Assembly: GCA_021234155.1 (NCBI GenBank)
Contig: JAJEKV010000086.1
Location: forward strand, 4,203,461-4,267,460
Source of the DNA: Isoetes taiwanensis
Lineage: Eukaryota; Streptophyta; Lycopodiopsida; Isoetales; Isoetaceae
Reading direction: 5' to 3'
DNA length: 64,000 nt
Made by a program: the position numbers and the translations under genes. Shown here one piece after another: positions 22,951-35,460 of this stretch (position 1 is its first letter; every line of letters begins with the position of its first letter). The notes below the pieces were generated by a model. It was not told the DNA's origin and ran no database searches. It saw only the letters and a program-made list of their open reading frames with translations.

Positions 22951-23339
22951 AGGCATCCCTCCAGAGTGCTAATATCACCGCCTGCTTTTTTCCGCTTTTG
23001 CTCAAGAAGCTGCATGAGTTTTAGATGTACAACGGGCTCTTTCCCCGCCTATATTCTTTCTTTATACCTTTATAATTCGTTATCAATGAAATCTAACAAA
23101 TTCTTTAATGTCACATTTGTCCTCACAATTTTAAAAGAAAAGTCGCTAGGTCCTGCTTCATACTTATGCTTTGTCCACATGCTTCGCTTTCAAAGTAACT
23201 ATTACGTACTGATGAACTTGCAAGTGATATTTTGCACTATCTGCTTTAGTCTCTTCTGGGCCATACATGGGAAAACAGACGCAAGTTCACAAATGAACAG
23301 TTATAAATGATGATCCAGCATAAGTGTAGGTAATGCCCT

Positions 23340-25830
23340 AAAACCTTAAATTATATTGATATCCGCTCACATAAAAAGTGTACAAATATGTACTACCTTC
23401 ATAAAGAAACAAATTGCTATATCTTATTACATCTAAGTTATATGAAGTTCTTAATTTACATCTCAAAGTCGTGTGATCTTCTAATGTGGGTCTGATCTGT
23501 GTTGTTTCTTCCTCGCTTATCAAGATTCTAATGTGGGTCTCGATCAAAGATTTCAATGTGTGTTGTTTCTTCTCTTGGTGTTCCTCCTGCTTATTTACAA
23601 CAATATTAGTTGCAATACTTAAACAATATCTTTCACTAATTGTACGTCTACTCCTTGACCACATCAATATTGAAGTCAGCAACCACTTTTGAGGATTCTT
23701 TTGAATGAAATAAGTATGCAAACATGCTTTTTATGAAGTGAATATCTTTATCATTTTCCTCGTCAAAGCTTCCCAACTATTAAGCAGTGTGTCTGGTGGG
23801 GACAAGAGTCTGTACAAAGAGTCATCCACAAGCACAAATATCCTACATCATTGTAAAAGTCGTAAACTTTGGACAATCATTGGTTTGCTAAATACCGGTT
23901 TAGTTGCATTGCTCGAAAATATAAAGGTATTGCCTCACATTCATTAAATTCTACATGAATTTGAATTTAGCAATGTAGTGTGTCAAGAACATCATATGAT
24001 TTGTGCAGTTGTGCTCATCATGCTAGATTCAAATCCCAACTTCAAATCTTTCAAAACAGAAATCCAAGAACTCTTAGATGAGGTCCGCAACAACCACTTT
24101 CCTGCCGTAATACTTTTAGCCCGTGTTTTTGGAAGATGTTGACCAAAACTCCATTAATGTCTAAGATGAGTTTTTTTTCTTTTCTAAACTCTCCGCAAAT
24201 ATCTATAAAAAAAGAAATTTAAACATCAACATGACTTAAAACAATAACTAAAGAAGTCATTAATTAAAGAAAATTGCACTAAGGGTCATTATTCAAACAA
24301 TGTTCTCAACAATATAAAATAATTTGAAACAATTAAAAACAAAGATTTCATATACACCAATATGTTATGTTCCAAACTAACTCAATGACTTGATATAACG
24401 AGAAATGTAACCCGAATCTACCATTTGGTATTTTCACAATCATATCAACTTGATCACTATTTGCTTTGGTGCTTGAGGCGTTTCTTGAGGAATCTCCCAT
24501 CTTCTTTTTACTTTTGTTGTTGCTACCCATTTCAAATCACTGTCCCCACCCTTTACCCTACCTTTCTCTCAACAAAAGATCTCAGCACTTCTGCATCAAG
24601 ATCTTCATTTACGTTTTACTACCGCTATTTGAAATATCTACATTTGCAAGAGAACTTTCTCCTACGCTGTACCCTCAACCTGGTCTTTATGCCAATTGCG
24701 GTGGAACTTTTGGTAAAGCAAAGTTGTTCATAATGATTTTCTCGAATCGCTTCTCAAATAAATATGTGTGAACGCTTTTTATCCTTTTTTTGTCAAGCCC
24801 TTATTAATCACAATTACGTAACTTTTGTCATTAGGAAATACAAATCAATTAAATGAGATTAAATTAGTTAAACACAAATAAGAAGTATCAAAGTTCACCT
24901 TCCGTAAAGCTTCTATGTTTTCCTCATCGGACTTGGTGACTTGGAGTCGATGCAGAGAAGCAACATTTTTGGTGACTCGTAAATGTGAAGCCACAGTGCT
25001 TTTATTAAATAATAAAGGTGTGAAGCTGCTGTGTGTGACAACATTGGAAAACTTATCAGTGAAGCAAATGCACTACTGTGCCTACCTCAAATGTAATCGG
25101 CCGCTCAACTGGGTAAGTCTTCTTCACTCGCAACCTCTAGACCAAGTTCCAATATCGAATTTCCTTCAACACTGCTACGTCTTCTTTTCACATAAAGCAT
25201 GCAAGATGCTATGATAGATTTGTTCACATGGTAATGCCATACTAATTTATATTTTGATTGAAGACCAATCCACATGCAAGATGTATCTTCCAGAAATCCG
25301 TGCAACCGCTTCATAGTTATGCGATAGACATTTTTATATATCCGAGTCCATCAACTGTCTACCAGCCTTCTACAATTCCTCGCCTTCGTAATCAATTCCA
25401 AGAGGAAGTTTCAATCTTTTCCTTCTTTCCTAATGTTTAACACTAACTCTTGAAGAAGCCTCTCACGAGCAAAACATATCATCACTTATTTTTTGCTTTA
25501 ACTCTTCATCCGCCTAAGTCTCCATCATTCTGTCTCCGCCGGCATTCAAAGCGCATAACCCATTCCTCCATTCTTGTTATCTCGCCCTTCCATGCTCAAT
25601 CATCCTCTTCCCTTAAGTAAAGAGTTCTTATCTACCTCAATGGTACTAATTATTTTTACTGTATCAGTTGTACATTCGCTCAAACTGCTTCCAACTTACT
25701 AACCTCCTTCAATCAAAGAATATGTTGAAACTTAAATTGGAAACAGAAAAACTCAGAAGACTGACCTGCTTTCCCTTAACTAAGAGGTGTTGATCCGGGC
25801 CTGAAGCTAGAGGCATTTCTTGGCATGAAG
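23340..25830 (-). pseudogene. FCP1-like gene, copy A (fragmented, first exon missing)
   Basis: Counterpart of 43,895-46,360. It retains the THIEDTD-type acidic tail region, the phosphatase-like stretch (about 24,140-23,730), the linker with SKKKMGDSSRNASS (24,530-24,348; corresponds to the AT-hook region of copy B) and the coiled-coil exon region (about 25,700-25,450). It is broken throughout, and its 5' exon is absent because the duplication junction lies at 25,838. Confidence 0.55.
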
Positions 25831-26103
25831 GAAATCTTATGGTCAGATGGCTTTACATCATTTTGTAAATTTAAATGTCTTGGAGGTCGCTAACCATTCA
25901 CAACAAAAGCTCCTGAGGCTTGGCAGCATATACATGGTAAGAACCGGAGGCAAGCTCGACTAAGAACAAGGAAAAATAAGAGGTGCTCGCTTCTAACAAA
26001 TTTATTCATCCTGCCCATCATCCGAAAAAAATAAGAAAATAAACTGCTAGGTTGAATGCTTAAGAAAAGAAAAGAAAACATGTATGTACCATGAACCAAC
26101 GCC

Positions 26104-26379
26104 ATGAGCTCAAGTCAGCAGATTCGTCTTCAACTTCTTCATCTTCTTCATCATCTTGGGCTTTTCTCCGCTTCCAGACCACCATTTTCAAGAAATTCCT
26201 ATCCAAATTCCTTCAAGAACACCGTGGATGAACTCCTGCGCACTTCCCTTCTGATTCTCATTCCTCCCGATTCCTCGCCGAACTTCGAGGAAATCCCGGA
26301 GGAAATCGAGGCATTCAGAGGCAAGAACCGCGGGGCAGCGGAGGGAATCATGGAGGGAACACCCTTCCAGCTTGCATAG
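26104..26379 (+). CDS. Ser/Leu-rich small ORF, copy B
   Basis: A 91-codon frame, MSSSQQIRLQLLHLLHHLGL, followed by FSASRPPFSRNSYPNSFKNT and an acidic stretch (PNFEEIPEEIEAFRGKNRGA). The partner at 6,466 is broken, which argues against strong constraint. The same DNA in copy A reads (TCATCT)n-like Ser codons. No domain is recognised. It may be an exon captured by the neighbouring transposon, or spurious. Confidence 0.3.
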   Translation: MSSSQQIRLQLLHLLHHLGLFSASRPPFSRNSYPNSFKNTVDELLRTSLLILIPPDSSPNFEEIPEEIEAFRGKNRGAAEGIMEGTPFQLA

Positions 26380-26902
26380 GCGCCTTCTTGAGGACACCTC
26401 CGGCCTTCCGTAGCTGGATCTCTTCATGGCTATGGACTAGAGAAATTGGGCGAGGATCTAGCAAAAGATTGGGCGGAGATTGGGGGAGAATGGGTTTATT
26501 CAGGCTGAAATAGATATAGGCTGGATTAGACGTGGAAAATCGAGGGAATGATTTCATTCCAGTCCTATCAACCATCATTACATGCCATTATGTGCATATC
26601 TCGAATTTTGAGCCATATCTAATATCTTCCTTTTAACCTATACCTAAATATCCAATATCTTCCTTTTTAACCTTATTCCTAAAATAGCCAATATCTTTTA
26701 ACCTTATTCCTAAACCTATATGATTTGAGTTTAACCAGAAAATGAACAATCGATATAAATTCGGAATTTAACATACTATTTAATACCAAGATGCTACGCA
26801 CACTATGTCGATAATTGGGATTTAAAAAACACCCAAACCCTCCCGAGAAAACTAATGAAGTGCCGACCTCACTTGTGTTTAAGTTTAATTTGACAACAAG
26901 CA

Positions 26903-27490
26903 ACTTCCATATCGGGTATCGTGACGGGCGAAATCAAGGTGTGGGTATTTATGCCCCAACACAATTCGGCTTGCGGTGAGCTTAACGTCCGTGACTAACT
27001 TCTGCTTTTTGAAATTTGTAACGGCATATGGAAATCGAAAAGTCCATTCCCCACAATCCATGCTTTTATACATTACAAATTCAAATTTGAATTGTAGGGG
27101 GGAAGTCCCAGATTAGGATGAAGTGAAGATCTGTTATAGCGCAGAAAGAATAAATGAAAGTTTGATCCGACAAAAGCTTCAACCTACACATTCAACTTTG
27201 AAATGTAGAAGGCGGTGACGCCGCGACGCTACTAAGAGACAACGGGCCATCATGAGTTGCCGGTATGCTATAATGCAGTGGTATTTTAGAAAGCGCCACG
27301 TGTTGCATCAAATGGTCCGACAAACCAAATGTAATTAAATACATATGGCCATGAATGTGCAATCCCCTTATTCCTAAGAATATTCCAAGCAAATCAATTA
27401 TGAGAGTTTGGTATCCTAGGTGGCATGGGAAAAAGGGAGCGGAATATGACGTGAATGGCTGATAGGAGGCTATTTTCATCTCAAATCGCC
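26903..27490 (+). repeat. Dispersed repeat P, copy 3
   Basis: Copy B counterpart of 7,286-7,890. It keeps GAGTTGCCGGTATGCTATAA (27,252 on) and GCGCCACGTGTTGCATCA (27,293 on). Confidence 0.65.
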
Positions 27491-27934
27491 TTAATGTACT
27501 ATTAGCCTCCAATAATAGTGGGGATTTGATTATTGTTTTCTTGAGTTGAGATTTTGCATGAACGATTTTTAAGCATGTACGGGCTTGAGACGCTATGTTT
27601 TTTGTGGGACATATCCATTAGTTGTATGCACCTAAGATTGTGGCAAGCCAATGCATATTTTTTTCAGATCTACCCCGACCCAATGGCCGTATGTAGATTT
27701 GGCTGCCTTTATTAACAAGTTTGAGGCAATTGAGACAACAAGGGCTCCTCTTGTGTTATAAAACACATTTTCCGCTTTATGATTGATCTCCTGATTGGGT
27801 TCTCTCTCATATCAATTTTGCATTGTCACCAGATTGTTCGCTTCATTTTTATATTACTCCTTGTTTGAAGTATGGGCTTAATGCAGTGACCTTTTCCAAG
27901 GCATACACCCTTCGTCCGGGGCAAAGATTGGATG

Positions 27935-28030
27935 GTTATAGCATTGGATGGTTATAACGCTTGTATATTTGCATGCGGGTCAATGTGCATCGAAAGACCT
28001 ACACAATGGTATACTATGGCTTCATGCAAA
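27935..28030 (+). pseudogene. Kinesin-14 motor fragment, copy B (frameshifted)
   Basis: Reads IALDGYNACIFACG, then a shifted continuation where copy A has the GQCASGKTYTM P-loop text. Indels around GCGGGTCAATGTGCATCGAAAG break the loop. It is otherwise the same captured fragment as at 8,331. Confidence 0.65.
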
Positions 28031-28229
28031 GATCTCTCGCTTTTTTTGTCAATCAGGCACCATGATGCCCATGTACTTGTTACTTATTACTACTTGAATA
28101 AAGGAAATTTTTCACATTCTTGTCATAATTTGTAAGATATATTTATGTCAATTTAAGCATCAACATATCCTTAGAATGCAACCTGTAGATTTAATTTAAA
28201 CCGCAACTAATTCCGTGATATATTGCAAA

Positions 28230-28645
28230 AAATGTTTTTGACGAAAATGTTGACGAGAGTTTGACTTAATTTTTTGACGATTTTGTTGACAAAAATGTCG
28301 ACGATTTTGTTTACGAAAAATCCGGACGATTTTCCCGACGATTTTGTCGACGGTAACAATCGGACGATTTTGGTCGACGCAACCCCGACGCTTTTTCTCG
28401 ACGATTTTTTATGACGTAAACGCGGGACGTTTTCGTGACGCATTTTTGTGACGCTTGTTTTGACGCAAAAATCGTTGTAAAACCCCACGATAAACCCGAC
28501 GATATTTCGACGACGAAAAATTCGACGCTTTTATCGCCGACATATCGCCGCAAATCGCCGCCCACTAGGTCCCGCACTTGCCTCGCTTTGTGAAGACTAT
28601 CTCGACGATTTTCCCCGACGCAGAACTGCTTATTCTCTTGTAGTG
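28230..28645 (+). mobile_element. CACTA-type transposon right end, copy B
   Basis: Ends in TTCTCTTGTAGTG (28,633-28,645), followed by ATTGAATTG as in copy A. The subterminal zone has dense GACGATTTT / GACGAAAA motifs. The 183-codon antisense frame at 28,862-28,311 is produced by this stop-poor repeat and is not a gene. Confidence 0.7.
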
Positions 28646-28649
28646 ATTG

Positions 28650-30535
28650 AATTGTTTTAGGGATATGGTCTATGGTTTCAAGAATTATATCTATATCAAA
28701 TCCCCCTCGAACCCTCGTTATTTTGCTTACATATTCTAAACGAGGTGCACCTCGACTACTACGCCGCCTTGATCTATCAATCCCACGCCCGCATCGTATG
28801 TTGAGCCTTCGACACCTCTCGCTTCGATTATGCTCAATTATGATTGGGGACTTTATGCTCAATTATGATTGGGGACTTATGATTTTAAGATGTCGTAATA
28901 ATGAAGTTTGCCTAAGGTTTTGATGCTATATCGTGCCTCTATACGGTTTCATTTAAGCTTTTTAAATATGAAATACGGGATTCAACCTCTACTAAAATAA
29001 CTCAATGTCCTAATAAGACTACTTTAACCAATCTAACTAGTGAGCTAATGTGACTATTTTTTATCTTAAATCTATGTTTTTTTTTTATAATAACCCATTG
29101 AATTGTTTTAGGATATGGTCTATGGTTTCAAGAATTATATCTATATCAAATCCCCCGAACCCCTCGTTATTTTTGTATACATATTCTAAACGAGGTGCAC
29201 CCTCGACTACCACAAATGCCTGATCTATCAATCCCACGCCCGTGACCAGATGTTGGAGCCTCCGACACCTCTCGCTTCTTCATTATGCTCAATTATGATT
29301 GGGGACGCTTTATGCTCAATTATGATTGGGGACGCCTATGATTTTAAGATGTCGAATACGAGTTTGCCTTTAAGGTTTTGATGCTATATCGCGGCTCTAT
29401 ACTATTTCATTTAAGCTTTTAAATATGAAATACGGGATTCAACCTCTACTAAAAATAACTCAATGTCCTAATAAGACTACTTTAACCAATCTAACTAGTG
29501 AGCTAATGTGACTATTTTTATCTTAAATCTATGTTTTTTTTTATAATAACCCATTGAATTGTTTTAGGATATGGTCTATGGTTTCAAGAATTATATCTAT
29601 ATCAAATCCCCCGAACCCTCATATTTTGCTACATATTCTAAACGAGGTGCACCGGACTACCACAGCCGTCGATCTATCAATCCTACGCCCGCACCGATGT
29701 TGGAGCCTCCTCGACACCCTCGCTTCGATTATGCTCAATTATGATTGGGGACGCCTTATGCTCAATTATGATTGGGGACGCCTATGATTTTAAGATGTCG
29801 AATCACGAAGTTTGCTCTAAGGTTTTGATGCTATATCGCGGCCTCTATACTGCATTTAAGCTTTTAAATATGAAATACCTGGGATTCAACCTCTACTAAA
29901 ATAACTCAATGTCCTAATAAGACTACTTTTAACCAATCTAACTAGTGAGCTAATGTGACTATTTTTTATCTTAAATCTATGTTTTTTTTTTATAATAACC
30001 CATTGAATTGTTTTAGGATATGGTCTATGGTTTCAAGAATTATATCTATATCAAATCCCCCTCGAACCCCTCGTATTTTGCTATATATTCTAAACGGGTG
30101 CACCGGACTACCACGTGATCTATCAATCCCACGGCCCGCATCGTATGTTGAGCCTCCTGACACCTCTCAAGCTTCATTATGCTCAATTATGATTGGGGAC
30201 GCTTTTATGCTCAATTATGATTTGGGGACGCCTATGATTTTAAGATGTGTCGAATACGAAGTTTTGTTTGGTGTTTTGATGGTATATCGTGCCTCTATAC
30301 TGTGCTTCATTTAAGCTTTAGAATATGAAATACTTGGATTCAACTCTACTAAAATAACTCAATGTCCTAATAAGACTACTTTAACCAATCTAACTAGTGA
30401 GCTAATGTGACTATTTTTTATCTTAAATCTATGTTTTTTTTTTATAATGACCCATTGAATTGTTTTAGGGATATGGTCTATGGTTTCAAGAATTATATCT
30501 ATATCAAATCCCCCTGGAACCCCCTGTTATTTTGC
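28650..30535 (+). repeat. Tandem array of about 450-bp units, copy B
   Basis: The unit landmark GGATATGGTCTATGG recurs at about 28,661, 29,111, 29,567, 30,016 and 30,469 (steps 449-456 bp). The unit content is as in copy A, but each unit carries several extra indels, mostly where copy A reads CTGG, CCTG or CAG. The number of units equals copy A, and the truncation point of the last unit is the same. The array therefore predates the 20-kb duplication. Confidence 0.9.
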
Positions 30536-30907
30536 TACATATTTAGACACATGTTTTAGCATTAAACTATTTTCTATAATGGTTTTGCCAAATTGTGCAG
30601 ACTAAGACGCAAGGCATTTCTTGGTGCCAATATCTCATAAGCAAGCAGGGTAAGTAGTTTAATTTTGCTTCTTATCTTTCCTTTCAAAGAACTGATGCAG
30701 GTTGTTGATACAGATTAACTGGGCTTAGACATATTGATTATGCTTTAAAGCTAATAGAGAATAATAGTAATGGTGCCCAGCGTTGCTGGGCATAAGTTGA
30801 GAGCATGTAAATTTTTTGGGCCACAATGAAGCAAACACTTAAAAGAAACCTCGCTACTTCATGTTAAATAGTGCTGCATAATATCTCTGAGTTTAGATTG
30901 GAAACAT
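30536..30907. other. Spacer with a short perfect hairpin
   Basis: Counterpart of 10,961-11,309. GCCCAGCGTTGCTGGGC (30,775-30,791) is a 7-bp stem with a 3-base loop. The flanking 130 bp (about 30,770-30,900) has an inverted copy inside the foldback element (about 33,830-33,965). Confidence 0.5.
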
Positions 30908-33900
30908 CCTATATTATAAAGTTATTCTCAGAAAGTGTCGGACCTGTACCATAAATTCAAAGGCTGAGATTTGATCATTTCAATTAATGGTTGAGATTTG
31001 ATCTGGTGGAAGGGCTATCTCGATTAGGGTTCAATGCACAGGAGTTCGGCGTGAGTAGGGAGTTTTGGCTGAGATCAGACCCGTAGACAACAATCGTTTT
31101 TAGGAGGTCATGAAGTTTGAGCAGAGACTTTCGCTATGGTGGATCCCCATAACTGTAGAGGAGCTCGATTAGGGTTCGATGCACGTGAGTTCGGGCGCGG
31201 AGTGTGGAGTTTTGGCCGAGATCGCACCCTAGACAACAATCGTTTTTAGGAGGTCATGCGAAGTTTGAGCAGAGACTTCGCTATGGCGGATCCCATAAAT
31301 CAGAGGAGCATGCGAAGTTGTAAGGCGCTAGAATTCTTGCTAATGTAAGACTGCTTTCTGAAATCTCTCCTTTTCTAGCACAAGCAAATTCTGAAATTTG
31401 AGGCTCTTTACAAGGATTGATGTCAATTTGATAATTACAGATTATGGCATGCCTCGAATGACAGATACGATCTTTTAAAGAAGCTCAAGGTGTGTTTTCT
31501 CAAACATCTCAGATTTGCGCTTTGGATCTAAACACGAAACTTATTCGCAATTTTTACACGCTATGCATTGCGAAAAATTCAGGAAACGCTTGCATTCAAG
31601 GAGATCCCAAGTGAGTCATAGTCTCATCATAAAAACGCCCCAAGCAGAACGAACATGTAAGTATTCTCCAAAATGTTCAAAGTTTTATCGCTTTTGTGCT
31701 TGATCCATATGGGTTCTTTTGTTTTAAGCTCCGCCCTCGCCTATTTCACGAAGTGTTTAAAATTTGATATCAAGCTTTCATGTTTTACGCTGACTCTATT
31801 ACAATTTATCAATCGAGACGATCTTGAGCTAGCAAGCAAAGCATCATGCCACAAACCAACAACAAAAACTCATGGTTTAGGCCCTGTGCACAAATTGCCT
31901 CGTTGTTTTTGTGCTTGCCCAAAATGCAGTGGCGCTTGAGGATCTCAAATTTCTTTGAAAATAAGGTATTATTTTCTTTGCCGTGTTTCGCATGATTCTT
32001 GGATAATCATTTTCGGTAGAGATGATAGAATAACATGTGCCAAAATACTCAGTTTACCTCATTCAACATTATATTTAAGCCAATTATGATCGCAAAATAT
32101 GACCACATCATGGTGCGTGGATTTGATATCACATGTTCTAGCCCATCTGCAGAAATGATATAGTGTGCCCAGCCACAAGACTATAGTTGCAGGATGAAAA
32201 AACTTGAAGTGTAATGAACAGAAGCCGTTATTATCTTCACACTCAAATGCTGAGACGTTTTAGTTTTCAATTGGAATTACTCACCCTGTTGAATCTATGG
32301 ACGGTGTTGAATCTATGGACGGATTCACTTGCAATCGGGTCCATTGATGAACACAACTACCATGTTAGTCCGCTTTCAACAATGTCGCCCCTTGCTTGAC
32401 CTGTTTATGTTTAACAGATAGCTCCTCTGCAGAAACTCCAAATTGATGCGTTTTTTTTATTGTCCATGCTATGTAGGTTTAGCTACGAGATGGAGCTCCA
32501 TATTGCTCCAGCTTCTAATAGACAAAGGGCAAGAAGATGTCCATCATGACTTTTGGCTAAGTAGTAACCTATAAAACGATGGGCAATAAAACTTGCTTTT
32601 AGGTATGGTTTTTCACCTAATTATGGTTGATTTGGAATGTTTGAAGTATTGAAATTTATATGTACAGATTTGCCAAAGATCATATTTATGGGTGTTCTTG
32701 GTGGTGGCAGATGGTGTATATTGCATCTAAAGTCCGAAATGATGACAAAAATCATCATGTAAGGTGAGAGGTGTAAGTATGTATTATCAAGGGCCGGGTT
32801 GTTGACCGCTTTGTCTTAAAACAAAGACTTAAGTCCTGGTTATAAAACAACCATCCATGATGGCTTCCGTAGCGTAGATTGGGGCTCGTGATCGCATGCT
32901 CAATTGCGCTTCTTTGCTCAAACTTCAAATATCCCATTTTATTAGCTGCATATACGTGAAAACACATCGCTTTTATGCTTCAATCGGGTTCGCACGATCG
33001 CAATAGATATAAAAACAACTTGATACGATTTTGTAAAGAAAACTTCTATTGCAAAGGATTAGGAGTAAGATTTGGTTAAAGAAATGTATTGTAGATGTGC
33101 TTTTTTAGAAGCATTCATGAAGGTGTTTTGGTCATAATGCAAAAAGGAAAATCATGCTGGTAGGTTTCACAACAAAAAAACAGTGATTCGAGTGAGGTTC
33201 TTTTGTTGTTAGACAAATGGAGTGTGCACATCAATAATGCTTTTAATCAATGCTTTTATTGAAAAGGAATTGGTGTAAGATTAACTTAGACAGGCATAAA
33301 ATGCCAACGTTCCAACGTTTTTCAAGCCACTACAATGTGCAATTACACACTGTATAAGCATAATAAAAGTGATAGTTCTTTTCTATCTAAGTGTATGACC
33401 TAGGCATACACAAAGAAAAAAACCTAGGCATACATATAGCAATTATAATCATTGACAAAGAAAAAAAAACTCTAAGCATAATTAAAGTTACAAGAAATTT
33501 ATCGCGGCAGTTGCAAACCATGAGCATTTTCCCATTATGTCAATGCATAACTAATATGGTGAATCGACACCACCTTACATCTTACTTTAATCCTAGTAAT
33601 GATCCTAGTAGTAATGATTGTACTAGCCCATTGTATGGGTCCCATGACCTATTGGTCTCCGTGGACGTTAAAAAAACTATTCTATTCTATTCTATTTGGT
33701 TTCAATCTTCCTTAAAACCAATGTCATAACATATTGTTTCAACTCTGAAAAAAGAATTATAGAGCGAGCATACTTACAAGCTCCCAATGTAAGCCCTGCA
33801 ATGTAACATATAATACAATATTAGCTATGTTTCCAATCTAAACTCGTAGATATTATGCAAAGACTATTTAACATGAAGTAGCGAGGTTTCTTTTAAGTGT

Positions 33901-35326
33901 TTGCTTCATTGTGGCCCAAAAATTTACATGCTTCAACTTATGCCCAAAGAACGCCACACCATTACTAACTAAAACGCCAATTGAAAACTAAAACGCCTCA
34001 AAGATTTGAGTGTGAAGATAATAACGGCTCGCTCATTACACTTCAAGTTTTTTCATCCCGCAACTATAGTCTTGTGGTGGGCACACTATATCATTTCTCG
34101 CAGATGGGCTAGAACATGTGATATCAAATCCCCGCACCATGATGTGGTCATGTTATCGATCATAATTGGCTTAAATATAATGTTGAATGAGGTAAACCGA
34201 GTATTTTGGCACATGTTATTCTATCATCTCTAACCTAAAAATGATTATCCAAGAATCAGACAAAACACCTGCACGTAAAATAATACCTTATTTTTCAAAG
34301 AAATTTGAGATCCTCAACTGCCCTGGCCGAACGAAAGCACAAAAACAACAGTGCAATTTGTGCACCGGGCCTAAACCATGAAGTTTTTGTTGTTGGTCAA
34401 GCATGATGCTTTGCTTGCTAAGTCCGCCTCTCCGATTGATAAATTGTAATAGAGTCAACGAAAACATGAAACAAGATTCAAATTTTAAACACTCAAATAA
34501 ATGAAGCGAGCCGTAGCTTAAAACAAAGAACCCATATGGATCAAGCACAAAAACGATAAAACTTTGAACATTTTGGAGAATACTTACATGTTCGCTCGCT
34601 TTGGGACGCTTTTCTCGATGAGACTATGACTACCGATCTCCTTTGAATGCAAACGCTTCCTGAATTTTTCGCAATGCATAACGGTAAAAATTGCGTAATA
34701 AGTTCTACGTGTTTAGATCCAAAGCGCAAATCTACGATGTTTGAGGGAAACACACCTTGAGCTTTTTAAAAGATCGTATCCCCGTCATTCCGCATGCCAT
34801 AATCTGTAATTATCAAATTGACATCCAATCCTTGTAAAGAGCCTCAAATTTCAGAATTTGCTTGTGCTAGAAAAGGGAGAGATTTCAGAAATGTAGTCTT
34901 ACATTAGCAAGAATTCTAGCGCCTTACAACTCGCATGCTCCTCTACAGCTATGGATCCGGCCATAGCTTAAGTCTCGCCAAACTCGCAGCCTCCTAAAAC
35001 CCGATTGTTGTCTACGGTCCGATCTCACCAAAACTCCTGCCACGCCTTAACTCCCCGTGCATCGAACCCTAATCGAGCTCCTCTACAGCTATGGGATCCA
35101 CCATAGCGGTCTCCCGCCAAACTCGCAGCCCTCCTAAAACCTCGATTGTTGTCTACGGGTCCGATCTCACCTAAAACTCCCGCCACGCCAACTCCTCGGC
35201 ATTGAACCCTAATCGAGATAGCCCTTCCACCGTGATCAAATCTCAACCATTAATTGAAATGATCAAATCTCAGCCTTTGAATTTAGGGCTGGGTCCGACA
35301 CTTACAGAATAACTTTATAATATAGG
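30908..35326. mobile_element. Foldback-type element with long inverted arms, copy B
   Basis: The left edge CCTATATTATAAAGTTATTC (30,908) is mirrored by GAATAACTTTATAATATAGG ending at 35,326. The arms are about 1.35 kb: left 30,908-about 32,280, right about 33,965-35,326. A clear internal check is GCACAAGCAAATTCTGAAAT at about 31,380, which is the reverse complement of text at about 34,850-34,870. The loop (32.3-33.96 kb) has no convincing gene. Within each arm, a block starting near TCGATTAGGGTTC is itself repeated (31,020 and 31,168; mirrored at 35,060-35,220). No transposase is seen, so it would be non-autonomous. Confidence 0.7.
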
Positions 35327-35460
35327 ATAGTTTAGGTTAGCAATCAAGATGAAATCTTGTTTGATATTCTTCTCTTGCAGATCAAGGAAGAGATCGAAAG
35401 CCGTTCAACTAAAAAGGAATATGCAAACATGCTATTGTGAGCAATGGCTTCCATTAGTGA

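Larger units (their letters stand above)
6191..25838 (+). repeat. 20-kb tandem duplication, copy A
   Basis: From TATGGTCAGTATGGC (about 6,191) onward, the sequence matches 25,839 onward in the same order and orientation. The matches run through the Ser-rich ORF, repeat P, kinesin fragment, CACTA end, 455-bp array, foldback element, LINE and transposon. The match ends with GCTAGAGGCATTTCTTGGCATGAAGG near 25,830, whose partner is at about 46,336-46,362. Copy A is therefore about 19.65 kb and abuts copy B directly. Divergence is mostly small indels. It could be a real segmental duplication or an assembly product (haplotype or read-error collapse failure). Confidence 0.85.
19046..25838 (+). mobile_element. 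Two-gene TIR transposon, copy A (right end missing)
   Basis: The left end is recognisable as GGGTCTGGTTAGATATTGGG at 19,046, a decayed form of the copy B terminus. The transposase gene (about 19.9-22.95 kb) and the FCP1-like gene (about 25.8-23.4 kb, minus strand) follow in the same order as copy B, but their frames are broken into short pieces. The element is cut off at 25,838 by the junction of the tandem duplication, before the first exon of the FCP1-like gene. Copy A therefore lacks that exon and the right terminal repeat. Confidence 0.7.

Noticed and set aside
28311-28862. 183-codon minus-strand frame, one of the longest in the window
   Set aside because: It runs antisense through the GACGATTTT subterminal repeats, which lack stops in that frame. 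The Arg/Ser-rich composition comes from the repeat, and copy A does not keep it.
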